Source: Actinospica sp035493475
Lineage (GTDB): Bacteria > Actinomycetota > Actinomycetes > Streptomycetales > Catenulisporaceae
NCBI GenBank assembly: GCA_035493475.1
Contig: DATJIF010000170.1
Coordinates: forward strand, 124,001-188,000
DNA length: 64,000 nucleotides
Direction: 5' to 3'
The position numbers were made by a program, and so were the translations under genes. Position 1 is the first letter of the stretch; every line of letters starts with the position of its first letter. The notes under the pieces were generated by a model, which saw only the letters and a program-made list of their open reading frames with translations, was not told the origin of the DNA and did not search any database. This document shows, one piece after another, positions 15,114 through 23,161 of the stretch.

Positions 15114-16361
15114 TTGTCGCAGGCCATGAATGTGCTCGCGCCGGATGGAGCCGGTGCCGAGCCGCTTGCGGGGCCTCCGGCGGCGCCGGACGAGGGCGGG
15201 CGCAGCCGTCGGCGGCGGCTGGCGATCCTCGCGGTGTGGAGTTCGCTCTGGGGCCTGTACTTCAGCGTCTCGGGCGGCTTCTCCTGGCACTACTTCGTGC
15301 AGGGCAGCACGCTGCTGTTCCACGGCGCGCAGCCCGGGCAGCCCTCCGGCGGCCTCGACCTGTACGCGCACTACCCGCAGTTGCAGATCGGGCCGTTCAC
15401 GTTCGCGGTGGCGGAGGGGCTGCGGCATCTCGGCGGGTCGAACGGGCTGCGCGCGGCCGAGGCGTTCATGACCGCGTTGGGCCTGGTCGTGCTCTACTGC
15501 GTGGAGCGGATCGCGGAGGCGATGCGACCGGAACTGACGCACACGAAGCGGCTGGACCGGACGATGCTGTTCGGCGGCGGCGCGTTCATGATCGGCTGGA
15601 CGGACCTGAGCGTCGGCATCAGCCACCTCGACGACGCCCTCGCCCTGACGTTCGTCACGCTCGCGGTGTGGGGGCTGACCGCGAACATTCCCACGCTCGC
15701 CGGACTCTGCCTCGGCCTGTCGGTGGACTCGAAGCCGTGGGCGCTGGTGTTTCTGGCATTGATCCTGACCGTGCCGCGGTTCATGCGCGGGCACGTGGCG
15801 GTGTGGACGGCCGCGACGGTGATCGTGGCGTGGCTGCCGTTCGTCATCGCGGACGTGCACACGCTGACGGCCGCCTCGTCGTTCACGATCCCGAACGAGC
15901 CCTCGTCCTCGCTGCGCGCACTCGGCGTGGCGGACGCCGGCACGCCCAAATGGGACCGGATGGCGCAGATCGGGCTCGGCTGCCTGCTCGGCGGCATCGC
16001 GGTGTGGCGCCGCCGCTGGCCCGCGATCATCCTGCTCGGCGTCGGGGCGCGGATAGTGCTGGACCCCGGCGTGTACGCGTACTACACGTCCGGGGTCCTG
16101 CTCGGCGCACTGATGTGGGACACGCTCGGGCTGCGCAGGCCGTGGCCGCTGTGGACGTTCGCCACGGGCGGCGCGCTCGCCATATCCCCGATCTTCATAT
16201 CGAATGACACGATACTGGGACAGATCCGCCTCTGGCTGGTCATCGCCTTCAGCGCGGCGGTGCTGCTGGTGCCCGCCTACGAGATCGGCCCGCTGGCCCG
16301 CCGCGGCCTGGGCCGCCGCCGCAAGGTGACGGGTCGGACCCGGACCGCCGCCCGGACGTGA
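15114..16361 (+). CDS. Polytopic membrane protein, possibly GT-C type mannosyltransferase-like
   Basis: A 415-residue protein with roughly eight to ten hydrophobic spans from residue 35 to 395. After span 1 there is a periplasm-type loop (FSWHYFVQGSTLLFHG, then LDLYAHYPQLQIGPFTFAVAEGL), a layout seen in actinobacterial DUF2029/GT-C polyprenol-dependent glycosyltransferases, but I cannot point to a decisive catalytic Asp. The middle DSKPWALVFLALIL segment also resembles that group. The start is either TTG 15114 (GGAG about 8 bases upstream) or ATG 15126; the first four residues differ only. The C-terminus is Arg-rich and cytosolic. It follows GtrA by 114 bases on the same strand, so a lipid-linked sugar role is plausible but inferred. 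Confidence 0.7.
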   Translation: MSQAMNVLAPDGAGAEPLAGPPAAPDEGGRSRRRRLAILAVWSSLWGLYFSVSGGFSWHYFVQGSTLLFHGAQPGQPSGGLDLYAHYPQLQIGPFTFAVAEGLRHLGGSNGLRAAEAFMTALGLVVLYCVERIAEAMRPELTHTKRLDRTMLFGGGAFMIGWTDLSVGISHLDDALALTFVTLAVWGLTANIPTLAGLCLGLSVDSKPWALVFLALILTVPRFMRGHVAVWTAATVIVAWLPFVIADVHTLTAASSFTIPNEPSSSLRALGVADAGTPKWDRMAQIGLGCLLGGIAVWRRRWPAIILLGVGARIVLDPGVYAYYTSGVLLGALMWDTLGLRRPWPLWTFATGGALAISPIFISNDTILGQIRLWLVIAFSAAVLLVPAYEIGPLARRGLGRRRKVTGRTRTAART

Positions 16362-16392
16362 CCCGGACGCCGGCGGTTGCCCGGCCTCGGCC

Positions 16393-17337
16393 TCAGCCCG
16401 CCGCGATCAGCGCCTCGACCTCGGCCACGCTCGTGTAGTGCGAGGCGTCGCCCTCGATCACGTAGCTGCGCTGCCCGTCCGTGCCCGCCGGGATGTCCCC
16501 GGCGGCGGTGACGCGGTGCAGGCGGCGCGGCTGGTCGTCGTAGTTGTCGACGGCGTAGTGCTGGGTGATCCGGTTGTCGAAGAGCACGAGCTCGTTCGGC
16601 GACCAGCGCCAGCGCAGAATGTTCTCCGGCCGGGTGACGTAGGACTGGAAGATGTCCAGGATCCGGCGCGACTCCCCCGCCGACAGCCCGACGATCCGCT
16701 GCGCGAAGCCGCCGATGAACAGGCCGCGCTCGCCCGTCAGCGGGTGCACGCGCACCACCGGGTGCACGGTCTCGAACTTGATCCGCTGGAAGATCTTGCG
16801 CTGCTCGGCGTGGTGCTCGGTGCGCGCCTCGTTCGGCACGGCGTAGTCGTAGACGTTGGTGTGCACGGCCTGGAGCGTGTCGGCGAACGCGCGCAGCGGC
16901 TGCGGCAGATCGCGGTACGCGGTAGCCGAGTTGGCGATCAGCGTCTCGCCGCCGTAGGGCGGGATGACGATGCTGCGCAGCGTGCTGAGCTGCGGCGGGT
17001 TGACCACGAAGGTGACGTCGGTGTGCCAGTGGTTGGCCCGGCCGCCGCGCTCGCTGTCCACGGGCAGGATGTTCGGCGCGCCCTCGACCGACGAGACGGT
17101 CGGGTGCGCCGTGGTCAGCTCGCCGAAGTAGCGGACGAAACGCTGCTGGCCCTCGTCGTCCAGGTTCGAGGCGTCGAAGACCAGCGCCTTGTGCTCGTTC
17201 AGCGCGGCGCGGATCGCGGCCACGGTGTCGGGCGCGAGCTCCCGGGAGATGTCGACGCCAGTCACGCGGGCGCCGATGCGGGCCGTGACCTTCTGGATGT
17301 CCAGCTGGACGGGTGCGGAGACTTCGGTGACGGACAT
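16393..17337 (-). CDS. TauD/TfdA-family Fe(II)/2-oxoglutarate dioxygenase
   Basis: A 314-residue enzyme with the facial triad of the family: HTD in NHWHTDVTF (about residues 103-105) and the distal His in ITQHYAVDNY (about 257). The 2-oxoglutarate-binding Arg is expected in the RRLHRV segment shortly after. Relatives (TauD, AtsK) oxidise taurine or alkyl sulfates to release sulfite or sulfate. It is the last gene of the operon with the LLM monooxygenase and the SsuABC-type importer, 18 bases behind the monooxygenase, so a sulfur-scavenging role is likely. The ATG at 17337 has AGAAAGG about 8 bases upstream. The exact sulfonate or sulfate ester cannot be told from sequence. Confidence 0.92.
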   Translation of the reverse strand: MSVTEVSAPVQLDIQKVTARIGARVTGVDISRELAPDTVAAIRAALNEHKALVFDASNLDDEGQQRFVRYFGELTTAHPTVSSVEGAPNILPVDSERGGRANHWHTDVTFVVNPPQLSTLRSIVIPPYGGETLIANSATAYRDLPQPLRAFADTLQAVHTNVYDYAVPNEARTEHHAEQRKIFQRIKFETVHPVVRVHPLTGERGLFIGGFAQRIVGLSAGESRRILDIFQSYVTRPENILRWRWSPNELVLFDNRITQHYAVDNYDDQPRRLHRVTAAGDIPAGTDGQRSYVIEGDASHYTSVAEVEALIAAG

Positions 17338-17355
17338 GGATGGTGCCTTTCTCTT

Positions 17356-18687
17356 CTAAACGGTGACGGTGGTGGCGGCGGTAACAGCGCCCTCGAGGCC
17401 GTAGCGGCCGCGGAGGGTCTGGCCGGGGACGTACTCGGTGCGGAAAAGCCCCCGGGCCCGGAGGATCGGCACGACTTCGTCGACGAACAGGTCGAGGCCG
17501 GAGGGCAGTACGGGCGGCATGATGTTGAATCCGTCCGCGGCGCCGCCGGTGAACCAGGACTCGATCTCGTCGGCGACCTGCTCGGGCGTGCCCGCGAACG
17601 TGCGGTGGCCGCGGCCGCCGCCGAGCCTGCCGATCAGCTCGCGGACGGTGAGTCCGTCCCGCCGGGCCAGTTCGACGATGAGTTCGTACCGGCTCTGCGC
17701 GCCGTTGATCAGCTGCGGCGGCGGCAGGTCCTCGGGCAGCCGCGCGTCGAGTTCGAGCTGCTCGACCGGTACCTGCAGCAGCGCGGCCAGGTGTCGCTGG
17801 CCGTGCTCGTAGGTGATGAGCTCCTCGAGTTCGGCGTCCCGGGCGCGCGCCTCGGCCTCGGTGGATCCGATGACGGGGACCAGGCCCGGCAGAATCTTGA
17901 TGTGCTCGGGATCGCGGCCGGCGGCGCACGTGCGTGCCTTCAGGTCCGCGTAGAAGGCCTTCGCCTCGGCCAGCGTCTGCTGCGCGGTGAAGACCGCCTC
18001 GGCGTACCGGGCCGCGAAGTCTTTTCCGTCCTCCGAGGATCCGGCCTGCACCAGCAGCGGATGCCCCTGCGGCGAGCGCGGGATGTTCAGCGCGCCCTCG
18101 ACCGAGTAGAACCGGCCCACGTGCTGCGGCGGCCGCATCTTCCGCTGGTCGCCCCAGACGCCGAGGTCCTTGTCCCCGACGTACACGTCCTCGGCCCAGC
18201 TGTCCCAGAGCCGCAGCGCCACGTCGGTGAACTCCGCGGCGCGCTCGTACCGCTCGGCGTGTGCGGGGGCGTCGTCGAGGCCGAAGTTGCGCGCGGCGGC
18301 GGGACCCGCGGTGGTGACGATGTTCCACCCGGCCCGGCCGTTGCTCACGTGGTCCAGCGAGGCGAAGTGCCGCGCCAGGTTGTACGGCTCGTTGTACGTC
18401 GTGGACGCGGTGGCGATCAGCCCGACATGCTCGGTGACCGTGGCCAGCACCGTCAGCAGCGTGAGGGGCTCGATCGTCCCGGCCGGACGGTGCGACACGT
18501 CGCCCCACAACGCCGGACTGTCGGCAAGGAACAGCGAGTCGAACGTGCCGCGCTCGGCTGTGCGGGCAAGCGCCTTGTAGTGCTCGATATCGGTGTTGGC
18601 CCGCGGATCGCTCTCCGGCAGCCGCCACGAAGCCTCGTGATGCCCCGTGCTCATCAGGAACGCGTTCAGATGCAGATTTCTGCTCAC
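17356..18687 (-). CDS. LLM-class FMNH2-dependent monooxygenase (NtaA/SnaA/DszA type)
   Basis: A 443-residue luciferase-like monooxygenase. Hallmarks are the opening NLHLNAFLMSTGHHEASWR, then FDSLFLADSP, EPLTLLTVLATVTEHVGLIATASTTYNEPYNLARHFASLDHVSNGRAGWNIVTT and later HPLLVQAGSSEDGKDFAARYAEAVFT, all standard for the NtaA/DszA branch. Such enzymes use FMNH2 from a separate reductase and O2, often to split C-S bonds of sulfonates, sulfones or thioethers. The GTG at 18687 overlaps the stop of the ATPase gene as GTGA, which decides the start even though the frame is open far upstream. No flavin reductase is encoded in this operon, so one must be supplied from elsewhere. Confidence 0.93.
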   Translation of the reverse strand: MSRNLHLNAFLMSTGHHEASWRLPESDPRANTDIEHYKALARTAERGTFDSLFLADSPALWGDVSHRPAGTIEPLTLLTVLATVTEHVGLIATASTTYNEPYNLARHFASLDHVSNGRAGWNIVTTAGPAAARNFGLDDAPAHAERYERAAEFTDVALRLWDSWAEDVYVGDKDLGVWGDQRKMRPPQHVGRFYSVEGALNIPRSPQGHPLLVQAGSSEDGKDFAARYAEAVFTAQQTLAEAKAFYADLKARTCAAGRDPEHIKILPGLVPVIGSTEAEARARDAELEELITYEHGQRHLAALLQVPVEQLELDARLPEDLPPPQLINGAQSRYELIVELARRDGLTVRELIGRLGGGRGHRTFAGTPEQVADEIESWFTGGAADGFNIMPPVLPSGLDLFVDEVVPILRARGLFRTEYVPGQTLRGRYGLEGAVTAATTVTV

Positions 18688-19421
18688 GAGGCGACCTCCT
18701 CCAGCACCGGTTGGGCCTGCTCCACGCCGAGCGCCGTCAGCAGCCGGTCCCGGTACCCGGCCAACCGCTCGTCGCGCGCGGATCGGGGATGCGGCAGGTC
18801 GATCGGCAGGTCGAGGCTGAAGCGGCCCTCTTCGAGCACGAGCACACGGTCCGCGAGCAGCACCGCCTCGTCCACGTCGTGCGTGACCAGCAGCACCGTC
18901 GGCCGGTGCCGCTCCCACAACTCGCGCAGCAGCGTGTGCATCTTGATCCGGGTCAGCGCGTCGAGGGCGCCGAACGGTTCGTCGGCCAGCAGCAGTTCCG
19001 GTTCGCGGGCGAGCGACCTGGCCAGCGCGGCACGCTGGGCCTCGCCGCCGGACAGCTGGTTCGGCCACGCGTCCTCCCGGCCGGCCAGCCCGACCTCGGC
19101 GATCGCCGCGCGGGCCCGGTCGGCGGCCTGGCGCGGCAGGCCGAGCAGCACGTTCGCCAGCACCCGCCGCCAGGGCAGCAGCCGGGAGTCCTGGAAGACC
19201 ACCGACACCCGCTCCGGCGCCTCGATCCGCCCGCTCCCCTCGACCTCGAAGTCGATCCCCGCGATCGCCCGCAGCAGCGTGGACTTGCCGGAGCCGCTGC
19301 GGCCGACGAGCGCGACGAACTGGCCTCGCGGGATCTCCAGGTCGACGTCGTGCAGCACGGTCCGCGCGCCGAAGCCGCGGGTCAGGGCGCGGACCGTCAG
19401 TCCGCCAACGTGCGCCGCCAT
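18684..19421 (-). CDS. ABC transporter ATPase, SsuB/TauB family
   Basis: A 245-residue nucleotide-binding subunit: Walker A GRSGSGKST (about 38-46), Q-loop VFQDSRLLPWRRV, signature LSGGEAQRAALARSLA, Walker B LLLADEPFGALD and the H-loop His in LLVTHDVDEAVLLAD. The LLPW after the Q-loop and the FGALD after Walker B are typical of the nitrate/sulfonate/taurine importer group. The ATG at 19421 is preceded by AAGGAGGG, a near-perfect ribosome binding site, although it lies 25 bases inside the end of the permease gene. It energises uptake through the membrane subunit encoded just upstream. Confidence 0.95.
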   Translation of the reverse strand: MAAHVGGLTVRALTRGFGARTVLHDVDLEIPRGQFVALVGRSGSGKSTLLRAIAGIDFEVEGSGRIEAPERVSVVFQDSRLLPWRRVLANVLLGLPRQAADRARAAIAEVGLAGREDAWPNQLSGGEAQRAALARSLAREPELLLADEPFGALDALTRIKMHTLLRELWERHRPTVLLVTHDVDEAVLLADRVLVLEEGRFSLDLPIDLPHPRSARDERLAGYRDRLLTALGVEQAQPVLEEVAS

Positions 19422-20230
19422 GACAGGACCCTCCTTTCGACGAGACGGACGACCAGGTCCGAGGCGAAGCCCCAGATCCCGTAGATGACCAGGCCGAGCA
19501 CGACGCTGTCGATCAGCCCGTACGTGGCCTGCTGGTACATCAGGTAGCCGAGGCCGCTGGTGGCGTTGACCTCCTCGACCACGACCAGCGCGAGCCACGC
19601 GCTGGTCACGCCGAGCCGCAGCCCGGTGAAGAAGCCGGGCAGCGCGCCGGGGATCACGACCTGGCGCAGGAACTCCCAGCGGCCGAGCCCGAGCGTCTCG
19701 GCGAGTTCGACGAAGCGCCGGTCGATCGCGCTCAGGCCGGCCGAGAGGTTGATGTAGATCGGGATGTACACCGCGATCGCGATGATCGAGATCTTGAACG
19801 TCTCCCCGATGCCCAGCCAGAGGATGAACAGCGGGATCATCCCGAGGATCGGCAATGCCCGATTGACCTGCACGTTCCCGTCGATCACGGCCGCGCCGAC
19901 CCGGCTGAGCCCGGCGACCAGCGCGAGGACGACTCCCGCCACCAGGCCGATCGCGAACCCCTCCGCCGCGCGCTGCAGCGAGATCGCGAGGTCGGGGCCG
20001 AGCGTGCCGGACTGCCAGAGCGTCCAGCCGGTGTGCACGACCGACCACGGCGCGGGCAGCACCCGCGGATCGAGCCGCCCGGCCGCGCTGCCCAGCGACC
20101 ACACGCCGATCAGCAGCAGCGGCCCGATGCCCCGCGTGAACGGAATCCGCTTGCCCGGGCCCAGCCGACGTACCCGGCGCCGCGTGTCAGTAGCGGCGGC
20201 GACGCGCGTATCCAGTGCGATTTCGGTCAT
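19397..20230 (-). CDS. ABC transporter permease, SsuC/TauC family
   Basis: A 277-residue protein with about six transmembrane segments (first near 33-52, last near 245-265). The EAA-type cytoplasmic loop that docks the ATPase is present as ELAETLGLGRWEFLRQVVIPGALPGFFTGLRLG (about 180-212). The region VLPAPWSVV near residue 60 is also usual for this family. The ATG at 20230 follows the SBP stop by 5 bases. It is the translocation channel of the sulfonate-type importer. Confidence 0.94.
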   Translation of the reverse strand: MTEIALDTRVAAATDTRRRVRRLGPGKRIPFTRGIGPLLLIGVWSLGSAAGRLDPRVLPAPWSVVHTGWTLWQSGTLGPDLAISLQRAAEGFAIGLVAGVVLALVAGLSRVGAAVIDGNVQVNRALPILGMIPLFILWLGIGETFKISIIAIAVYIPIYINLSAGLSAIDRRFVELAETLGLGRWEFLRQVVIPGALPGFFTGLRLGVTSAWLALVVVEEVNATSGLGYLMYQQATYGLIDSVVLGLVIYGIWGFASDLVVRLVERRVLSWRRTLAD

Positions 20231-20235
20231 CGGAA

Positions 20236-21306
20236 TCAGCTCCGGTACGTCGCCGGAACCGCGGCGGCGGCAAGGGACTCGAACCGGCGGTCGAACAGCT
20301 GCGTCGGGTCGAAGGACTTGATGAACCCGCCCTCGGCCAGCAGATCGACGGTCTGCTTCTCCCACGCGATCGCGGAGTCCCAGCTCGTCGGGAACCACGG
20401 CTTCGGGCTCAGCTGCACGACGCGCTTGGCCTGAGCAGCAGAGATGTTCTGCGTCTTGACGTAGAAATCCTGCTCCCACTCGTCCGGGTGCTCGTACACC
20501 CAGACGGTCGCCTTGGCCCAGAGCGGCACGAACGCGGCGATGGCGGCGGCCTTCGCGGCGTCCTGGAGCACGGACTGCGGCGCCCACAGCAGGGTCAGGT
20601 AGTCCACGACGGTGGTGTCGACGGAGTGCGCGCCGTCCTTGCCGTAGCTGTTCAGGTAGTTCGGCAGCTGGCTGACCGGCAGCGGCGCGATGTCCACCTG
20701 CCCGGCCTCGAGCGCGACGAGGAACTGGTCACTCGTCAGGTTGACCAGGTTCACGTCCTTGTACGAGATCCCGGCCTTCTGCAACGCCCGCAGCAGCACG
20801 ACGCCCTGCGCCTGCCCCTGCGAGAAGGCGAGGTTCTTCCCACGGAAGTCGCTCACCGACTCGATCGTGCTGTGCGGCTTCGTCGCGAACACGTAGGTGG
20901 GCGTGCGGGTCTGGTTGATCGCGACGATCCGCGTCTCGTAGCCCTGGTTGTGCGCCTCGATCGGCGGGATCCCGGCGTTGATGCCGACATCGAGTGAGCC
21001 CGCCCGGAACGCGGCGAGCACGTCCGGACCGGCACCGATGTTCGGCCAGCTCGACACCGTGAACGGCAGCGACTTGATCAGCCCGGACAGCTGGAGCTGG
21101 AGCTGCTCGGCGCCGAGCGCGGAGGCGATGGACAGGCTCGTCCCGGTGGGGATGGTCTTCGGCAGCGCGGCGTCGGCCGCGAGCACCGCGCCACCGTCCG
21201 AGTCAGGCGATGCGCACGCCGAGCTCAACCCGAGGGCGGCGCCGGTAGCGAGCACCGAGCGCAGCAGCAGTCTTCGATCGATACGCGATTCGGATATGGA
21301 AGGCAT
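20236..21306 (-). CDS. SsuA-type substrate-binding lipoprotein
   Basis: A 356-residue extracytoplasmic solute-binding protein. The N-terminus RIDRRLLLRSVLATGAALG followed by LSSAC gives a signal with a twin-arginine-like start and a lipobox (Cys about residue 31). The mature part has the NMT1/SsuA-like pattern of GAGPDVLAAFRAGSLDVGINAGIPPIEA and a second lobe DFRGKNLAFSQGQAQGVVLLRAL. It should deliver a sulfonate or similar sulfur source to the permease. The ATG at 21306 with GAGGA about 10 bases upstream is chosen; the frame extends to 21426, but that stretch lies in the leader region and would precede the signal peptide. It is the first structural gene after the cysteine leader. Confidence 0.92.
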   Translation of the reverse strand: MPSISESRIDRRLLLRSVLATGAALGLSSACASPDSDGGAVLAADAALPKTIPTGTSLSIASALGAEQLQLQLSGLIKSLPFTVSSWPNIGAGPDVLAAFRAGSLDVGINAGIPPIEAHNQGYETRIVAINQTRTPTYVFATKPHSTIESVSDFRGKNLAFSQGQAQGVVLLRALQKAGISYKDVNLVNLTSDQFLVALEAGQVDIAPLPVSQLPNYLNSYGKDGAHSVDTTVVDYLTLLWAPQSVLQDAAKAAAIAAFVPLWAKATVWVYEHPDEWEQDFYVKTQNISAAQAKRVVQLSPKPWFPTSWDSAIAWEKQTVDLLAEGGFIKSFDPTQLFDRRFESLAAAAVPATYRS

Positions 21307-21383
21307 GGTGGGGGTTTCCTCAATCTTCGGCAGCCGGGCAGCACCCATCGCCACGCCGAATCGAATGACGAAATTCGGGCGCG

Positions 21384-21401
21384 TTTCAGGGCACGCTGAA
21401 A
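21384..21401 (-). promoter_or_regulatory. Hairpin in the sulfonate-operon leader RNA
   Basis: On the minus strand TTTCAG-CGTGCC-CTGAAA forms a perfect 6-bp stem with a 6-base loop, 56 bases after the leader-peptide stop and 77 bases before the SBP start. It may be an alternative structure partner of the upstream hairpin or a weak terminator. Confidence 0.35.
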
Positions 21402-21448
21402 ATGGGCAGAGCTCAGCCACGAACAAATGTGGCTTGCTTAAGAGAAAT

Positions 21449-21463
21449 CCGGTCGGCTACCGG
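21449..21463 (-). promoter_or_regulatory. Hairpin overlapping the leader-peptide stop codon (candidate attenuator)
   Basis: On the minus strand CCGGT-AGCCG-ACCGG is a 5-5-5 inverted repeat that begins in the last Arg codon, includes the TAG stop and is followed by the T-rich ATTTCTCTT. A ribosome held at the two Cys codons just upstream would cover its left arm, which is what a cysteine-sensing attenuator needs. The stem is short. Confidence 0.4.
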
Positions 21464-21540
21464 CAACAGAAGGAGCGGCCCACGCGCATGAGGTCGATGA
21501 CCCGGCGCTTGACCAGGTTGATGACGTGGTGTCGGTCCAT
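21457..21540 (-). CDS. Cysteine-type leader peptide of the sulfonate operon
   Basis: A 27-codon frame runs from ATG 21540 to TAG 21457-21459. The product reads MDRHHVINLVKRRVIDLMRV, then seven residues ending Phe-Cys-Cys-Arg. The pattern LVKRR-x-IDL-x-RV followed by Cys-Cys-Arg-stop matches the short peptides annotated as putative leader peptides upstream of sulfur-assimilation operons in actinomycetes. The consecutive TGT TGC codons at the end suggest that ribosome speed there reports cysteinyl-tRNA supply and so controls the operon starting 150 bases downstream. GGGAAG lies just before the ATG; the predicted promoter would alternatively give a leaderless transcript. Recognition is by pattern; the mechanism is inferred. 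Confidence 0.75.
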   Translation of the reverse strand: MDRHHVINLVKRRVIDLMRVGRSFCCR

Positions 21541-21547
21541 GCTTCCC

Positions 21548-21577
21548 ATCGTCACCGGAACCGCCCCACGGTGTCAA
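21548..21577 (-). promoter_or_regulatory. Predicted promoter of leader peptide and sulfonate operon
   Basis: On the minus strand a perfect -35 TTGACA (21577-21572) is followed after 18 bases by GACGAT (21553-21548), which keeps the A at position 2 and T at position 6 of a -10 box. Transcription would begin at or within a few bases of the leader-peptide ATG at 21540. The -10 overlaps the ROK stop codon. Confidence 0.45.
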
Positions 21578-22862
21578 CATTCAGATCTTCTGAATTAATG
21601 GCGCCGAGCGGATTCCGATAGAGCGCATCGAGCAGCACGGCTCCGCCCGCGATCTCCAATACCTGACCCGGGAAACTCGTCGGCATCAACACACTGTCCA
21701 CGTCGCATACCGTGCGCACGTTTTCCCGCGCGGCGATACGCAGGGCGTTGAGGGCACGCGGCAGATACGGCAGCGTCGGATCCGTCACCACGACCCGCTC
21801 GGGTCCGAACACGTCCATCAGCAATGCGACCGCCCGCCCCACCTGCCGCGAGCGCTCCACGAACAGTTCGGTCGCCGCCGAGTCCCCGCCCCGCGCCGCC
21901 TCGAACAGCGTCCTGATGTCCGGTGCGCCGACGATCCCCCGCTCGTGCGCACGGCGCGTCAGCGTCTCCTCGGACACCGCCGCCTCGAGACACCCGACCC
22001 GCCCACACGCACACGGCTCGCGGCTCCCCTCAACGGGAAAATGCGCGATCGCCCCCGCCTGCGCCCGCGACCCGTAGTGCGCCTCCCCGCGCGTCGCGAA
22101 CGCCGCGTCGACCACGTTGCCCACGAACACGTGCAGCACGCTGCCGACCCGTCGAGCCTCCCCGAACAGCACCTCGGCATGCAGCAAAGCCCGCGAGTGC
22201 CCATCCACGTACACCGGCAGCCCCGTGCGCTCACTCAGCAGATCACGCAGCGGCACCAGCGACCAGCCGAGCCGCGGATGGTCCATCACGACGCCGGCCT
22301 CCGGATCGACCCACCCTCCGGTAGCCACGCCAACCCCGAGCAACCGCGCCCCACCCCCGTGCGCCGCATACAACTCGGCAATACTCCGCGCCGCACGCTC
22401 GACGATCGCGGTTGGAGTCGGGGTAGGGGGCGCGGTCGGAGCGGCGTCATGCGGCATCTGCTGACGTGCGACCACCCGGCCGCGCAAGTCGAGCAGCGCA
22501 ACCGTCGTCATCCGCACAGCGATATGCACAGCCGCCGCGAGGTGCCGAGTCACGTCGATATCCACCGGAATATGCGGCCGCCCCGCCCCGTTCGACCGCA
22601 CCTGATCCGGCAGCTCACGCAGCAGCCCAAGCTCGGCCAGCTCACTACAGTGCCCGGTCACGGACGCGGGCGAGAGTCCGGTGACCCGCGCGATCGTACT
22701 GCGCGCGATCGGCCCGTCCTCGAGCACCGCGCGCAACACGGCGCCCGCACTCGCCCCGCGTCGACCACTGTCGGCGACGCGCAAGGACGTGGCGGGAGGG
22801 CTGATTCCGGTCGAGATGGAGGAGGTGGAGGAGGTGGCGGCTATGGCAGGGCTGCCGGGCAT
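21552..22862 (-). CDS. ROK-family transcriptional regulator
   Basis: A 436-residue protein. An N-terminal winged helix-turn-helix (about 33-95: VLRAVLEDGPIARSTIARVTGLSPASVTGHCSELAELGLL) is joined to a ROK sugar-kinase-like domain with the zinc motif C-A-C-G-x-x-G-C-L-E (CACGRVGCLEA, about 272-282). The kinase-type HSRALLHAEVLFGEARR region is present, but I do not see a complete ATP-phosphate motif, so a regulatory role is expected. A Ser/Thr-rich stretch precedes the DNA-binding domain. Its 3' end lies 12 bases from the leader peptide of the sulfonate operon on the same strand and carries a palindrome, so it may control that operon and itself, or a sugar operon elsewhere. Confidence 0.9.
   Translation of the reverse strand: MPGSPAIAATSSTSSISTGISPPATSLRVADSGRRGASAGAVLRAVLEDGPIARSTIARVTGLSPASVTGHCSELAELGLLRELPDQVRSNGAGRPHIPVDIDVTRHLAAAVHIAVRMTTVALLDLRGRVVARQQMPHDAAPTAPPTPTPTAIVERAARSIAELYAAHGGGARLLGVGVATGGWVDPEAGVVMDHPRLGWSLVPLRDLLSERTGLPVYVDGHSRALLHAEVLFGEARRVGSVLHVFVGNVVDAAFATRGEAHYGSRAQAGAIAHFPVEGSREPCACGRVGCLEAAVSEETLTRRAHERGIVGAPDIRTLFEAARGGDSAATELFVERSRQVGRAVALLMDVFGPERVVVTDPTLPYLPRALNALRIAARENVRTVCDVDSVLMPTSFPGQVLEIAGGAVLLDALYRNPLGAINSEDLNVDTVGRFR
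21579..21595. promoter_or_regulatory. 17-bp perfect palindrome, candidate operator
   Basis: ATTCAGATCTTCTGAAT has 7-base arms around a 3-base centre. It lies inside the last codons of the ROK gene and immediately upstream of the TTGACA of the sulfonate promoter. This A/T-rich stretch is unlike the rest of the gene, where third positions are mostly G or C, which suggests selection for something other than protein. The ROK protein itself is the obvious candidate binder. Confidence 0.5.
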
Positions 22863-23161
22863 GGGAGGTCTCCGCTCTCAGCGTGAGCGTGGGCAACTGA
22901 CGGAATTCGGGAGTTGGAGCGTGCGCCGCGCGGCCGGGAAAATATGCCCGCGCGCGTACCGTTCGGCGACCTCAGGCCGAACAGAGAGCGCTCTCGACGC
23001 GGGCGTAGTCGACGTGCCTGCGGCAGGTCAGACGCTCCATCAGTTGATCTCCCCGGATATTCCGTACAACCTCGGATTGATCAGGAAGCTAGGCGAGCCC
23101 GCCACGCCCTGTCAACGCGCGTCCACGATGCGGTAGCGGCGCCACGTGGCCCGACTCAGGC
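22863..23161. other. Intergenic region upstream of the ROK gene
   Basis: These 299 bases separate the membrane kinase (ends at 23162) and the ROK gene (starts at 22862), both on the minus strand. I see no gene. It holds the GAGAGCGCTCTC palindrome (22984-22995), a 10-base palindrome GCCACGTGGC (23141-23150) just past the kinase stop, and an A/T-richer stretch around 23055-23090. Confidence 0.6.
22984..22995. promoter_or_regulatory. 12-bp palindrome GAGAGCGCTCTC, LacI-type operator candidate
   Basis: This perfect palindrome has the central AGCGCT common to LacI-family operators of actinomycetes (compare the cellulose-utilisation regulator box TGGGAGCGCTCCCA). It sits 122 bases upstream of the ROK start, where a promoter is expected. 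No LacI-type gene is in the window. Confidence 0.45.

Noticed and set aside
16438..19488. A 1016-codon plus-strand frame opposite the sulfonate operon
   Set aside because: It spans four real minus-strand genes and is Asp/Arg/Gly/Val-rich without motifs.
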